A stretch of DNA of 64,000 bases. Origin: Nostoc favosum CHAB5714. GTDB lineage: Bacteria; Cyanobacteriota; Cyanobacteriia; Cyanobacteriales; Nostocaceae. Positions 54,901 to 63,496 of the stretch are shown piece after piece. The notes under the pieces were generated by a model, which was not told where the DNA came from, searched no databases, and saw only the letters and a list, made by a program, of their open reading frames with translations. The first letter of the stretch is position 1; every line of letters starts with the position of its first letter. Made by a program: the position numbers and the translations under genes. The DNA is taken from assembly GCF_020829495.1 (NCBI RefSeq), contig NZ_JAIVFQ010000028.1, positions 1 through 64,000 of the forward strand. Reading direction: 5' to 3'.

Positions 54901-56834
54901 ATGTCACGCCGGACGGCAGCCAGGTAACGGTTCTACCCGATTGGCGGCTCGACGGATCAGATCTTGCCGGAACTTATGACCTTTCCCTTTTCGGCGCGAA
55001 GGAATGGTGGGAAACAGCGGCACGTTTACCGTTCGGGATTGACGACGTGAACGTGCATCCCTGGACAAAGGATTTCGCCGACAATTACACGCTCATCAAT
55101 ATGCAATCCTACGTCATCGCACCGTTTGTCCGTGAAGGGCGTTGGGTGGCTTCGATCGGAGTCAGTTCCAACAAGCCGCGCCATTGGACGGCGGATGAGA
55201 TGTTGTTGCTGGAAAACGTTGCAGCGCGTGTTGCTCCGCTGATCGAACGCGCCCGCACTGAAGCAGCCTTGCGCGACAGTGAAAACCGCTTCCGCATGGC
55301 GATCGAAGCTGCTCAATTAGGCACCTGGGACTGGAATCTCATCACCAATCAATTGATTTGGGATGAGGGTTGCAAAGCCATGTTTGGCTTACCACCAGAA
55401 GCCCAGAGCAGCATTGAGGTCTTTTTTGCCGGATTGCACCCCGACGATCTCGAACGAATAGAACAGATGGTGCAATGGACTTTGAACCCAGCAAGCAGCG
55501 GCAAGTATGACGTAGAATATCGCACGATCGGGATTCAGGATGGGGTTGAACGGTGGATTGCGGCCAGAGGACAGGCTTACTTTGATGCTGCCGACAAGCC
55601 ACGACGCTTTGTCGGCACTGTACTCAATATCACTGAGCAAAAACGGATTGAGGCAGAACGAGAACAACTCCTTGCCCGTGAGCAAGCCGCAAGAGAGGCA
55701 GCCGATCGCGCCAACCGGATCAAAGATGAGTTTTTGGCGGTGCTGTCCCATGAATTGCGATCGCCTCTCAACCCGATTTTGGGCTGGACGCACTTACTAC
55801 AAAACGGCAAACTGAGCGAAGCCCGTAGAGCCGAAGCCTTGAAAATTATCGAGCGCAATGCCAATCTACAGACGCAACTTATCGAAGACTTGCTCGACAT
55901 CTCCCGCATCATGCAGGGCAAACTAAGCTTAACAGCGGCTCCGGTCAGTTTGAACTTTGTGATTTCTGCCGCCGTTGAAACGGTGCGTTTGGCAGCAGAA
56001 GCAAAAAATATTGCGATCGCTCTCGATCTTGACTCTGAGATCGCTTTGATTTCTGGCGATGCAGCCCGCTTGCAACAAGTGATGTGGAATTTGCTTACTA
56101 ATGCAGTTAAGTTTACACCCAACGGCAGACAAGTGACCGTTGAACTGCGGCAACTCGACGGGCTAGCTCAGATTCGGGTAATCGATACTGGCAAAGGCAT
56201 CAATCCACAGTTTTTGCCCCATGTATTTGAATATTTTCGGCAAGAAGACGGCTCAACGACACGCAAATTTGGCGGGTTGGGATTGGGGCTAGCGATCGTG
56301 CGACAAATTGTAGAAATGCACGGGGGTACGGTTACAGCAGAAAGCCAGGGTGAGAATCAAGGCGCAACCTTCATCATCCAATTGCCTGTGATGCACCAGG
56401 CAACATTGATCGCATCCGAGCCAATCCACACCCAGACAGAAGCAGAAGTGCCTTTAGACGGCGTTCAAATTTTGCTGGTGGATGATGAACCAGATACCCG
56501 CGAGTTTCAGGCATTTGTGCTGTCACAAAGCGGGGCAAATGTGACAGCCGTCGCTTCTGGCTTAGAAGCTTTGCAAGCTCTAGAGCAGTTCACTCCTGAC
56601 GTGCTAGTGAGTGACATAGGTATGCCTGAGATGGACGGCTATATGCTGATGCAGCAGATTCGATCTCGCCCACCGAATCAAGGAGGAAGCATTCGGGCGA
56701 TCGCACTGACTGCTTATGCCGCAGAAATTGACCAACAAAGAGCACTTCAGGTAGGATTTCAAACTCACATTACAAAACCTGTAGAGCCAGAGGAGTTAGT
56801 GAGGGCGATCGCAAACTTGCTAGAGGGCAACTAA
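51963..56834 (+). CDS. Hybrid sensor histidine kinase with GAF and PAS repeats
   Basis: A soluble 1623-residue kinase. Order: a short N-terminal motif (GALLRSHNWSQTPLGAVETW), GAF1 (about 80-250), PAS1 (265-375), PAS2 (390-505), PAS3 (515-640), GAF2 (645-810), PAS4 (820-930), GAF3 (935-1095), PAS5 (1105-1220), HisKA with phospho-His near 1262 (LAVLSHELRSPLNPILGW), ATPase (NLLTNAVKFTP, DTGKGI, GLGLGLAIV) and a receiver from about 1500 (LVSDIGMPEMDG; ITKPVEP). GAF1 and GAF2 are alike (AFRVKLTNALRPLTDANEIQ and AFRVSLTDALRPLADPVEIQ), and PAS3 and PAS4 are alike, so a GAF-PAS module was duplicated. Bases about 53900-55300 are visibly richer in G and C than the surroundings. The signals sensed are unknown. 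Confidence 0.9.
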   Translation: MKAEEHKAWAENLFVGGGEIGALLRSHNWSQTPLGAVETWPDSLKTAVQILLTELDQVQQPEKTQLGSDLPPVSTSTDALRQAAQAHAFRVKLTNALRPLTDANEIQAIAARTLGDSLGASRVIYIEVLPGSKEVIVHKNYTNGVAELSGLYHLEDFGRNLTDDHRAGQTAIVPDVANYPKYTASQKAMYQTIDIAAHIDVPLIKNDQFVALLAVHQANPRAWTEDEVKRVEETAEQTWAAVERARAEAALRESRTELERQQRKFDAIVAAIPDFIYTFDLAGRFTYVSPALLNLWQKTSDEALGKNFFDLDYPTDLATRLQQQIQQVIATRQPLKDETPYTSAIGTRAYEYIFVPLLGINGAVDAVAGVTRDITDRKRVEQALHQSEKQARNILESITEAFFALDENWQFTYMNPSAEILLDRTPGDLIGKNLWEEYPGLIGNELAQIYWSAMRDAYGGRSHRVAASMTAFYPDHDRWYEVRSYPAPKGITVYFKNVTEQIQTAATLRQSEERYRTLFESIDEGFCIIEVLFDENDPPNASGSALRASDYRFLEINPTFEEQTGLQQAVGKTARQLVPDIEDHWIQIYGQVALTGEPARFENGSLAMNRWFDVYACRMGEPEGRKVAIVFKDISDRKRAEEFSRRTAEFNAFRVSLTDALRPLADPVEIQATASRVLGEYLGANRVLYFEVRGADYVVERDYVNGAAALAGNYPVDSFGPKLLAAYRTGRAVCVSDVEADPNLSPSERAAYAAIQIGAYICIPLVKRGEFVAGLAVNTSEPRAWTPDEVSLAEEVAERTWAAVERVRAEAALRESEEKYRTLFDSIDEGFCLVEVLFDDAKKAVDYRFLETNPAFLNITALENAIGKTGRELVPDIEPHWAETFGKVVKTRQPERWVNSSEAMGFWFDLYAFPVDEPEEHKVAIIFSNITERKQAERQVEFLTELSRRLGTVTDAVEINRIVTREVGTFLNGHRCYYLDVTPDGSQVTVLPDWRLDGSDLAGTYDLSLFGAKEWWETAARLPFGIDDVNVHPWTKDFADNYTLINMQSYVIAPFVREGRWVASIGVSSNKPRHWTADEMLLLENVAARVAPLIERARTEAALRDSENRFRMAIEAAQLGTWDWNLITNQLIWDEGCKAMFGLPPEAQSSIEVFFAGLHPDDLERIEQMVQWTLNPASSGKYDVEYRTIGIQDGVERWIAARGQAYFDAADKPRRFVGTVLNITEQKRIEAEREQLLAREQAAREAADRANRIKDEFLAVLSHELRSPLNPILGWTHLLQNGKLSEARRAEALKIIERNANLQTQLIEDLLDISRIMQGKLSLTAAPVSLNFVISAAVETVRLAAEAKNIAIALDLDSEIALISGDAARLQQVMWNLLTNAVKFTPNGRQVTVELRQLDGLAQIRVIDTGKGINPQFLPHVFEYFRQEDGSTTRKFGGLGLGLAIVRQIVEMHGGTVTAESQGENQGATFIIQLPVMHQATLIASEPIHTQTEAEVPLDGVQILLVDDEPDTREFQAFVLSQSGANVTAVASGLEALQALEQFTPDVLVSDIGMPEMDGYMLMQQIRSRPPNQGGSIRAIALTAYAAEIDQQRALQVGFQTHITKPVEPEELVRAIANLLEGN
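53325..53353 (+). repeat. Coding palindromic repeat, family E, copy 5
   Basis: GCGATGCCTACGGCGGGC followed by GGAGCCATCGC, translated as RDAYGGRSHR within PAS2 of the kinase. Confidence 0.65.
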
Positions 56835-56959
56835 CTTTCCGCAGGGCAAGAAGAAAACAGATCACTGATGGCGTAAGTCCTAACAAAAATAAATTTATGA
56901 GAAGGAGTCAGAATTCAGAATTCAGAATTCAGAATACCCCATGTCTGAAGTCAGGGGTA

Positions 56960-57370
56960 ATATCATGTTCGCATAATTAGTTATGATTTCCACAGTCATT
57001 GCACCCCACCCCTTAATCCCCTCCCCGCTTGCGGGGAGGGGAGACGAAGCGTAGCTTTGGCGGGGTGGGGTTCTTCGGGTTTAATAAGTAATCAAGCGGA
57101 CATGATATTAATTATGATTTCCACAGTCATTGCACCCCACCCCTTAATCCCCTCCCCGCTTGCGGGGAGGGGAGACGAAGCGTAGCTTTGGCGGGGTGGG
57201 GTTCTTCGGGTTTAATAAGTAATCAAGCGGACATGATATTAGTTATGATTTCCACAGTCATTGCACCCCACCCCTTAATCCCCTCCCCGCTTGCGGGGAG
57301 GGGAGACGAAGCGTAGCTTTGGCGGGGTGGGGTTCTTCGGGTTTAATAAGTAATCAAGCGAACATGATAT
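56960..57370. mobile_element. Family H element amplified to three tandem units
   Basis: The outer ends are ATATCATGTTCGC and GCGAACATGATAT. Inside are three nearly identical units with a period of 131 bp (starting at 56981, 57112 and 57243, TTATGATTTCCACAGTCATT), each holding the GGGGTGGGG hairpin; the two internal junctions carry GCGGACATGATAT. No gene is seen in 56835-57504. Confidence 0.85.
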
Positions 57371-57504
57371 AACGCTCACGGAAAGAATTTTTTCTTCTCC
57401 ACGATTAAAATCGCTTGCTCTAAACCTCGATTCTCCATCCAGTCGCACAGAATCCCCAAGCTGGATTCTGGCTCCTGAATTCTGAATTCTTCTTCGGTAA
57501 AATC

Positions 57505-57861
57505 CTAATATACCAAGGGTGTCGCGCCGCGCATCTGACGTAAAGAATTTATACAAGCAGGACAATCGCAGCCAAATAAGTTGATTGCAACATTGCTTTC
57601 TTCGTCATTGAACTCCAGCATGGGAGCATCTTCTTGAGAAAACTCTATTTCACGCTGATAGTTAGGAATTTGAGCCAATACGGAAGCCCTTGCACATACT
57701 AAACCCACTTTATGTTTATTGCGTATACAAGATAGACGGTCTGTGGTTTTGGCTGCTGGTTCTGGCTCCATAGCTTGTGCGTGATTAAGCATTACTCCCA
57801 TAGAGAGAATAGAGCTAATCAGCACAGGAGAAGAAAGCAAACTCAGTATCAATTTGTTCAT
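57505..57861 (-). CDS. Secreted Cys-rich hypothetical protein
   Basis: A 118-residue protein with a signal peptide (LILSLLSSPVLISSILSMGV, likely cut after AQA near residue 30). The mature part has five cysteines: two in RLSCIRNKHKVGLVCAR and three in a CDCPACINSLRQMRGA end, which could form disulfides or hold a metal. I recognise it only as a cyanobacterial hypothetical. It stands alone in a stretch full of mobile elements. The ATG gives the complete signal peptide, which supports the start. Confidence 0.65.
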   Translation of the reverse strand: MNKLILSLLSSPVLISSILSMGVMLNHAQAMEPEPAAKTTDRLSCIRNKHKVGLVCARASVLAQIPNYQREIEFSQEDAPMLEFNDEESNVAINLFGCDCPACINSLRQMRGATPLVY

Positions 57862-57941
57862 TGATTTTCTTAGAAAACAATCTCGATTGCTCAGATTATC
57901 CGATTAAATCTTACAGTGCAAGTAAACGTCTATCAGGAATA

Positions 57942-58264
57942 TATAGCGGTTCCCACTCAGATCCTATACAACATTATATCGCAAGGTGTAGGGGCTTGTC
58001 TTTGCCCATTGGTGTCAACTTAAGTCAGAGAGCTTCATTCCACAGTCATTTTACCCCACCCCTTAATCCCCTCCCCGTTCACGGGGAGGGGAGATTTTGT
58101 CGTTAGACAAAAGCGGGGTGGGGTTCCGACGGCTTAATTAGTGGCTTAATTAGTAATTGAGTGGACTTGATATAACGTCATTGCAAGGGTTTCACGTTAA
58201 GTTGACACCTATGGTCTTTGCCGTGCCCCTACGGGTGTACCTCACGTAAACGAGAACCGCTATA
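57942..58264. mobile_element. Nested inverted-repeat elements
   Basis: Three concentric inverted pairs: TATAGCGGTTC/GAACCGCTATA (57942, 58254), GTAGGGGC/GCCCCTAC (57988, 58225) and GGTGTCAACTTAA/TTAAGTTGACACC (58011, 58197). In the centre (about 58031-58176) is a diverged family H element (ACAGTCATTTTACCCCACCC). This reads as one small element inserted into another. Confidence 0.65.
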
Positions 58265-58329
58265 ACAACTTGTATCAATTGTTCTGCCTCTTGGCCAATC
58301 CCATATAAAGCAAGTCTGTTTCTAATAAC

Positions 58330-58650
58330 GTCAAAGCGGAAGTTGCTACAGACTGCGCGAAACACCCAAACGTCAAAGCAGAAGTTATTACAGGGAAGAC
58401 GGAAGTTGCTACAGACTGCGCGAAACACCCAAACGTCAAAGCAGAAGTTATTACAGGGAAGACGGAAGTTGCTACAGACTGCGCGAAACACCCAAACGCG
58501 AAGGCAGAAGTTATTACAGGGAAGACGGAAGTTGCTACAGACTGCGCGAAACACCCAAACGCGAAGGCAGAAGTTATTACAGGGAAGACGGAAGTTGCTA
58601 CAGACTGCGCGAAACACCCAAACGTCAAAGCAGAAGTTGCTAAAGGGAAG
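58330..58650. repeat. 63-bp (3 x 21) tandem array 4
   Basis: Four full units of 63 bp (from 58372, 58435, 58498 and 58561) with a partial unit at each end. Each consists of three 21-mers: GTCAAAGCAGAAGTTATTAC+A, GGGAAGACGGAAGTTGCTAC+A and GACTGCGCGAAACACCCAAA+C, the first two being relatives. Units alternate between GTCAAAG and GCGAAGG starts. All frames are open over it on both strands, but there is no gene signal. Confidence 0.9.
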
Positions 58651-58723
58651 ACAAAACAGAGAAATTTATAGCTAAAAATCCTGTCTCATGTCGCGTTTTG
58701 GAGAAAAATGCTGGTCATATTAC

Positions 58724-58874
58724 TATAGCCGTTCTCGAATGGAAGCAATACACTTTGACCTCACTTCCATTCCTCTCTCCTAAAAGGAGAGAGGCTTTGA
58801 ATCTTACTCCCCAACGCTAGTAGGGAAGGGGTTGGGGGTTAGGTCTGTATTGCACTTAAGTGAGAAGCGCTATA
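58724..58874. mobile_element. MITE-like element with TATAGC ends
   Basis: Near-perfect inverted ends TATAGCCGTTCTC and GAGAAGCGCTATA. The interior has a CCTCTCTCC/GGAGAGAGG hairpin and the GGAAGGGGTTGGGGGTTAGG sequence shared with family G. Confidence 0.6.
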
Positions 58875-58930
58875 ATTATCGGACAGAATACATGCGTCAG
58901 TCGTCAGAATTCAGTTGGGTATTCTGTATG

Positions 58931-59077
58931 ATATCATGTCCGCATAAATAGTTATGCTAACCATAGCCATTACACCCCACCCCCAGCCCCTCCCCGCAAG
59001 CGGGGAGGGGAGACAAAGCTACGCTTTGGCGGGGTGGGGTTCTTCGGGTTTAATAAGCAATCAAGCGGACATGATAT
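58931..59077. mobile_element. MITE-like element, family H, single copy
   Basis: 147 bases with perfect ATATCATGTCCGC/GCGGACATGATAT ends, same orientation and length as 51192-51338. The remaining bases of 57862-59248 show only repeats. Confidence 0.8.
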
Positions 59078-59248
59078 GACTGGCGGATAGCGCAGCGTTA
59101 GCTCATCCTGGAGCGTCTGAATAATCGGCGTTTTTGCACCCCCACAAAACTAGAATTTTTGGTGGTGCAACAAGAAAGTCGCGGGTCTGAATCCCCGACT
59201 GAAAGATTGCTGACTCCTGAATTCTGACTTCTGAATTCTTCTTCAAGC

Positions 59249-60973
59249 CTACTGTTCGGTATAGCGACGCGGCGTATAAACCCAGATATTACCATCGCTG
59301 CGTTTGATGGTTCGGGTTTTTGTGGAACCAACGAGAATAATTGTCCGCATATCAGCGCTTGCTGGTGCTAACTGGTCAAGTGTAATCACTTTCACTGCCT
59401 GTCCTGGCCTACCGAGATTCCGAGCCAACACTACTGGGGTATCCGGTGTTCTATGTCGCAGCAAAATATTTCTCGCTTCTGCCAGTTGCCAGGTACGCTC
59501 TTTGGAAACAGGATTGTAGAAAGCAATTACGAAATCAGCCTCGGCAGCAGCAGCAATTCGTTGCTCGATCGCAGACCAAGGTTTCAAGATGTCAGAGAGG
59601 GAAATAGCACAGAAGTCATGCCCAAGGGGCGCACCAATGGCTGCTGCTGCTGCCTGCATGGCTGAGATACCTGGTGCTACATGAATGTCGATAGTGTCCC
59701 ATTCGGGTTTGGCATAGCGATCGCACACTTCAAAAACTGCTGTTGCCATTGCATAGATACCTGGGTCGCCAGATGAAACTACAGCTACATATCGCCCAGA
59801 TGCGGCCAAATCAAGGGCCATTTTTGCCCGTGCTTCTTCTTCGCGGTTGTCGGACTCATGCCGTTGCTTGCCATCAGCCAGAGAACCAACTAAATCTAAA
59901 TAAGTTTTGTAACCCACTAGGTCAGTTGCCGACTTGAGTATCTCCTTCACTTCCGGAGACATCCATTGCGATCCACCAGGGCCTGTGCCAATAATCGCTA
60001 ACCGTCCGCGTGGTTGACCGATGGTATTGGGGTCAATTGGTTGAGGGGCAATAGCGATCGCTATGTGGGGGGATGAGGAAGATAAGGGGGATGTACCTGT
60101 GGCTGCGAAAGCAGCTGCTTGCGCGGGGCTATAACCTTGTGATAACAGACTTTCTAGCTGATTTGGGGTAAAAAAGCGGGCAGGCACTCCCAAGGCGCTA
60201 GCTACGGCGTGGATTGCGGGATCGGCGGCGGCGGTGATGGGTGCAAATATCCCGGCGACTGATGCTTTTTCTAGTGAGGCATCAGCTAGTAGCTGCTGTA
60301 CTAAAGTTACTGCATCATCAATGGAGCCACTAATTGCGATCGCGATCGTTGCTGGGTGGTAGACAAGGCAGTTGGCTGTAGGAGTCACCAAACGTTCCGT
60401 AACTTGGATGGTCAAATCTCCCTGTGGATCTATGGGCAGTTTGCGATCGCTTAACCAAGGTGCTATGCCTTCTAGTTTGACTTGTGCCCCGGCTAGTAAA
60501 TCTGAGATAAATTTCTTCGCATCGTCTGGGTTTGCTAAATGGTATCCGGGGGGAGAAGATAACAGGGTTGTGCCCAAACGTAAATCGCCTGTGGTCGTAA
60601 TTGCAGGTTTGACATTAAGGGCTTCGGCAATGCGACGGGCTAAATCGTTTACCCCGCCAAGTCCGCCCAAGAGGGGGACAACAGCACTACCATCCTCAGC
60701 TACAGCTAACACTGGTGGTTCCTGTTGTTTATCTGAGAGTATGGGAGCTAACGTCCTAATTAAAATGCCGGCGGCACAAATGCCAATCAGCGGCGTTCCC
60801 TGAGCAAATAACTCGCGCAACGTCTCGCCAAAATTAGTAAAGCTGACATCAACTCCCGATGTGCGACCCGCTAGACCGTATAGTGTCGCCCCTGGTAGGA
60901 CGCTGATTATTTTACGTGCTACTGTGACGCTATTTTGACCTAATATTACAATGGCGGGTGCAACGTTCATCAT
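59249..60973 (-). CDS. cobJ: CbiG-CobJ fusion (cobalamin biosynthesis)
   Basis: About 574 residues in two enzymes of corrin-ring synthesis. The N-terminal half (to about 325) is CbiG-like (GICAAGILIRTLAPILSDK, PVLAVAEDGSAVVPLLGGLG, then the CobE-like GVPARFFTPNQLESL), which opens the lactone in the anaerobic route. The C-terminal half (from about 330) is precorrin-3B/cobalt-factor-III C17-methyltransferase, with GRLAIIGTGPGGSQWMSPEV (SAM site), VSSGDPGIYAMA, APGISAMQAAAAAIGAPLGH and FYNPVSKERTWQLAEA. This fusion is usual in cyanobacteria. The start is one of GTG 60976, ATG 60973 or ATG 60970. The next genes are unrelated. Confidence 0.93.
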   Translation of the reverse strand: MMNVAPAIVILGQNSVTVARKIISVLPGATLYGLAGRTSGVDVSFTNFGETLRELFAQGTPLIGICAAGILIRTLAPILSDKQQEPPVLAVAEDGSAVVPLLGGLGGVNDLARRIAEALNVKPAITTTGDLRLGTTLLSSPPGYHLANPDDAKKFISDLLAGAQVKLEGIAPWLSDRKLPIDPQGDLTIQVTERLVTPTANCLVYHPATIAIAISGSIDDAVTLVQQLLADASLEKASVAGIFAPITAAADPAIHAVASALGVPARFFTPNQLESLLSQGYSPAQAAAFAATGTSPLSSSSPHIAIAIAPQPIDPNTIGQPRGRLAIIGTGPGGSQWMSPEVKEILKSATDLVGYKTYLDLVGSLADGKQRHESDNREEEARAKMALDLAASGRYVAVVSSGDPGIYAMATAVFEVCDRYAKPEWDTIDIHVAPGISAMQAAAAAIGAPLGHDFCAISLSDILKPWSAIEQRIAAAAEADFVIAFYNPVSKERTWQLAEARNILLRHRTPDTPVVLARNLGRPGQAVKVITLDQLAPASADMRTIILVGSTKTRTIKRSDGNIWVYTPRRYTEQ

Positions 60974-61003
60974 CACTTAATTACGAATTATTTAATTAGC
61001 ACT

Positions 61004-61867
61004 TTAAATAAATGTTCTTAGAAATTTGAGTGCTTCAATTTTATTGTTAAATGTGGCGTGAATTATGTCACCATTATTATAACGAATATCAATCTCGTAT
61101 TTTAATGGTGGGGCAAATGTAGGTTGATTCTCTGAATAATTATGAATATATTCAATAGCATTTTCGACAGTGGCAGTTTGTTGAGATAACCCATGTAGGA
61201 CAATGACATTTACCTGTTGGACTAGTCTAACAAATGATTGCTCTAAAGTATTAATAAATTTATCTATATGGAGTTTTTCAAGATTTAGCATTTGATTTTT
61301 AATGTTAGTAATATCCAGCGCTGATAATTTTTTCCATTGCTCAATCTTATTTTGAAAGTCTGTTTCTAGTGTACTTTCATTGAAAGATGCATTGATACCA
61401 ACAGATGTAAATGATTTAACGATGTTTTCATACTTAAGATAAAGAATTTTAAAGCCCTTAGATTCTAATTGGTCAAGCGCTCCTTGAGTAAACACACCTG
61501 CTAGAATAGCTCCTAAAAATGGGTTAAGGTGACTATAGGTGTCTGCCAAAGGAATAAGCGCTCCTTCAATTTCTTGAACCTTGTTTCTAGAATGCTTGGT
61601 GTAACGCCGCCACGCAGTCTCAATAAATGCTACTGGAAGACCAAGAGTATCTTCTGTACCTCCTCGTTCCAGTACATAGTCAAGATCATGATAGTTACCG
61701 TAGCGATCCTGCCATGATACCTTTTTAGTGATTCGTGCTTTGCGCTTTCTCTGAGAGTCTAAGTAAAAACCATGCTCATCAGCCACTTGTTGAAGTGTCT
61801 CACGAATAAATTCTTGGATGAAATGCCCTAAAATCTGACCCCATTTATGTGAAAACGACTCTGCCAT
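61004..61867 (-). CDS. Putative type II restriction endonuclease
   Basis: A 287-residue soluble protein directly downstream (36 bases) of a DNA methyltransferase gene on the same strand. The segment DLDYVLERGG, then LGLPVAFIETAWRRYTKHSR looks like the acidic core of a nuclease of the PD-(D/E)XK type, with Asp near 58-60 and Glu near 80, the basic residue being displaced; the tail has a SRNKVQEIEGAL helix. The rest is largely helical. Gene order and this motif point to the cutting partner of the methyltransferase; the recognition site cannot be read from sequence. Confidence 0.65.
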   Translation of the reverse strand: MAESFSHKWGQILGHFIQEFIRETLQQVADEHGFYLDSQRKRKARITKKVSWQDRYGNYHDLDYVLERGGTEDTLGLPVAFIETAWRRYTKHSRNKVQEIEGALIPLADTYSHLNPFLGAILAGVFTQGALDQLESKGFKILYLKYENIVKSFTSVGINASFNESTLETDFQNKIEQWKKLSALDITNIKNQMLNLEKLHIDKFINTLEQSFVRLVQQVNVIVLHGLSQQTATVENAIEYIHNYSENQPTFAPPLKYEIDIRYNNGDIIHATFNNKIEALKFLRTFI

Positions 61868-61903
61868 TACATTTGTGAAAAAATAATTTGTGTTGTGATT
61901 ACC

Positions 61904-63196
61904 CTACCCGTAAACCCACAAACAACCTTCGCAAAGAGGAACTCTATGCTTGCGATTTTTCCACTTCACATTTCGGTCACGAACTTTTTCAAAATTAAAA
62001 GATTTAAACCCTGCTGCTTGTGCTAATAAACCCATCCATTCAATCACCGGAATATAAACACCATAGGGAGCAGAATCGCCAATCATAAAGCAAACTGTTG
62101 CAGGACTTTTGCACACTCTGCGAAGTGCTATCCAAACTCTAGCCATATCCAAAAAATAGCAGGCAATCATCAAGTGATAATTCTTTTTACCTCCATGTAA
62201 ATGTCGTTCCTGGGACAATTTGTGACAGGTTTCAATAATACTAGCTTTGATTGGATATAATTCATGAGATGCTAGAACTTCGTCGATGTTTACATTCTTA
62301 TTGGTTACGTGCTGCGAACATGAACGAATTAAGTATTGCCTCACCGCACTTTGTAAATCACCCCAACCGGAAATTTCTTTCATAAAACACATTTCTAGAC
62401 GTGTAGCATCTGCATAGTCATAGTTGTTAGCATACGGTGGTGATGTGATTACCAAGTTGGCAAAATTATCAGGTACACCCTGGCAAGTCCGAGCATCAGA
62501 TTGAATAAGTGTAGCAACAGAAGCCGCCATTTTTCCGGCAATTCTCATATCTGTAGCTATACTCTCTGCCATTAGCCCAAAAGCAGACATTGCATCTAAA
62601 GAATATTGTTTCTTTTTATTTGGTAAAATGTACTGCCAAGGTGCAGTTCCAGCATGAGAAACATGACGAAGAATTGATATAAGTGTTAACCAAACTAACT
62701 GAGATTCAGATGAATCATCAGCAAGTTTTTCCCAAGATTGGTGCAATCTATCTAGAGACTCAAGTGAAGATATACTAAAGCATTCATGAATCAGTTTTGG
62801 GTATGTATCTATACAGGGCTGAACATTTTCGGCACGTTTTATAACTTTTTCTATATGTTCAAGATAAGCATCAGCGTCAGTTTGATATAAAAGTTTAGCT
62901 CTTGCTATACGCACAACAAAGGGATGAGCCTCAATTCCCAAACATTCAACTCCAAGCTTTTCAGATGCAAGTAAGGTTGTACCAGAACCAGAAAATGGAT
63001 CTAAGACAGTAATTTCTCCTCGTTCTTTAGCTTGGCTAATTATAGTTTCAACCCATTGTGCAGAGAAACCTGCACTAAATCTAAACCAGCGATGAACTGG
63101 CAATTTCATGTTATTAATGAATGTAGATGAACTGTCCAAGGATTTGGAAGTGCAAGAAGAAAATTCCTGAAATGGCAATTCTAATTGTTGATTCAT
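61904..63196 (-). CDS. DNA methyltransferase (N4-cytosine/N6-adenine type)
   Basis: A 430-residue SAM-dependent enzyme. Motif I, VLDPFSGSGTTLLASEKLGV, is at residues about 63-82 with the FSGSG loop, and the catalytic TSPPYANNYDYADATRLEM is near 250, which identifies an amino-methyltransferase acting on N4 of cytosine or N6 of adenine. Motif I precedes motif IV with some 180 residues between them. The C-terminus has VCFMIGDSAPYG. It is probably the protective member of a restriction-modification pair with the gene 36 bases downstream. The ATG gives a normal length; a typical ribosome site is AGAG at about 8 bases. Confidence 0.85.
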   Translation of the reverse strand: MNQQLELPFQEFSSCTSKSLDSSSTFINNMKLPVHRWFRFSAGFSAQWVETIISQAKERGEITVLDPFSGSGTTLLASEKLGVECLGIEAHPFVVRIARAKLLYQTDADAYLEHIEKVIKRAENVQPCIDTYPKLIHECFSISSLESLDRLHQSWEKLADDSSESQLVWLTLISILRHVSHAGTAPWQYILPNKKKQYSLDAMSAFGLMAESIATDMRIAGKMAASVATLIQSDARTCQGVPDNFANLVITSPPYANNYDYADATRLEMCFMKEISGWGDLQSAVRQYLIRSCSQHVTNKNVNIDEVLASHELYPIKASIIETCHKLSQERHLHGGKKNYHLMIACYFLDMARVWIALRRVCKSPATVCFMIGDSAPYGVYIPVIEWMGLLAQAAGFKSFNFEKVRDRNVKWKNRKHRVPLCEGCLWVYG

Positions 63197-63496
63197 GTGG
63201 AGAGTTATTATTATTTATGAAGCGATCGCTTGACAATAAATAGGTAAAATGCGGCTTTGCAATACTAGTACACAGTATTTATCGCAGTTGGTTATGTTCC
63301 TCTGTAATACCCAACTGCTTTAGAATTTCATAAAATGCATAGGAATTGTGGTTGCTCGTCCATCTGGATGTTGCCAACGAGCATGAGAGCCTTTCTGCCG
63401 TACTTTTTCAAAGAACCTAGAGACTTATTGCGAATCAACCGGAAGATCAAAATCCGATGTCTTAAGGGAACTCATTAGAAGTCTTAAGACAAAGAA

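Noticed and set aside
57275..57565. 96-codon minus-strand frame
   Set aside because: It is made of family H element and GAATTCTG-type repeat sequence, without homology or a ribosome site.
58192..58675. Open frames over the 63-bp array
   Set aside because: All frames are open because the unit is 63 bp; the products are low-complexity and differ completely between frames.
59180..59215. tRNA-like arm (GTCGCGGGTCTGAATCCCCGAC)
   Set aside because: One T-arm-like hairpin only; no acceptor, D or anticodon stems can be built around it.
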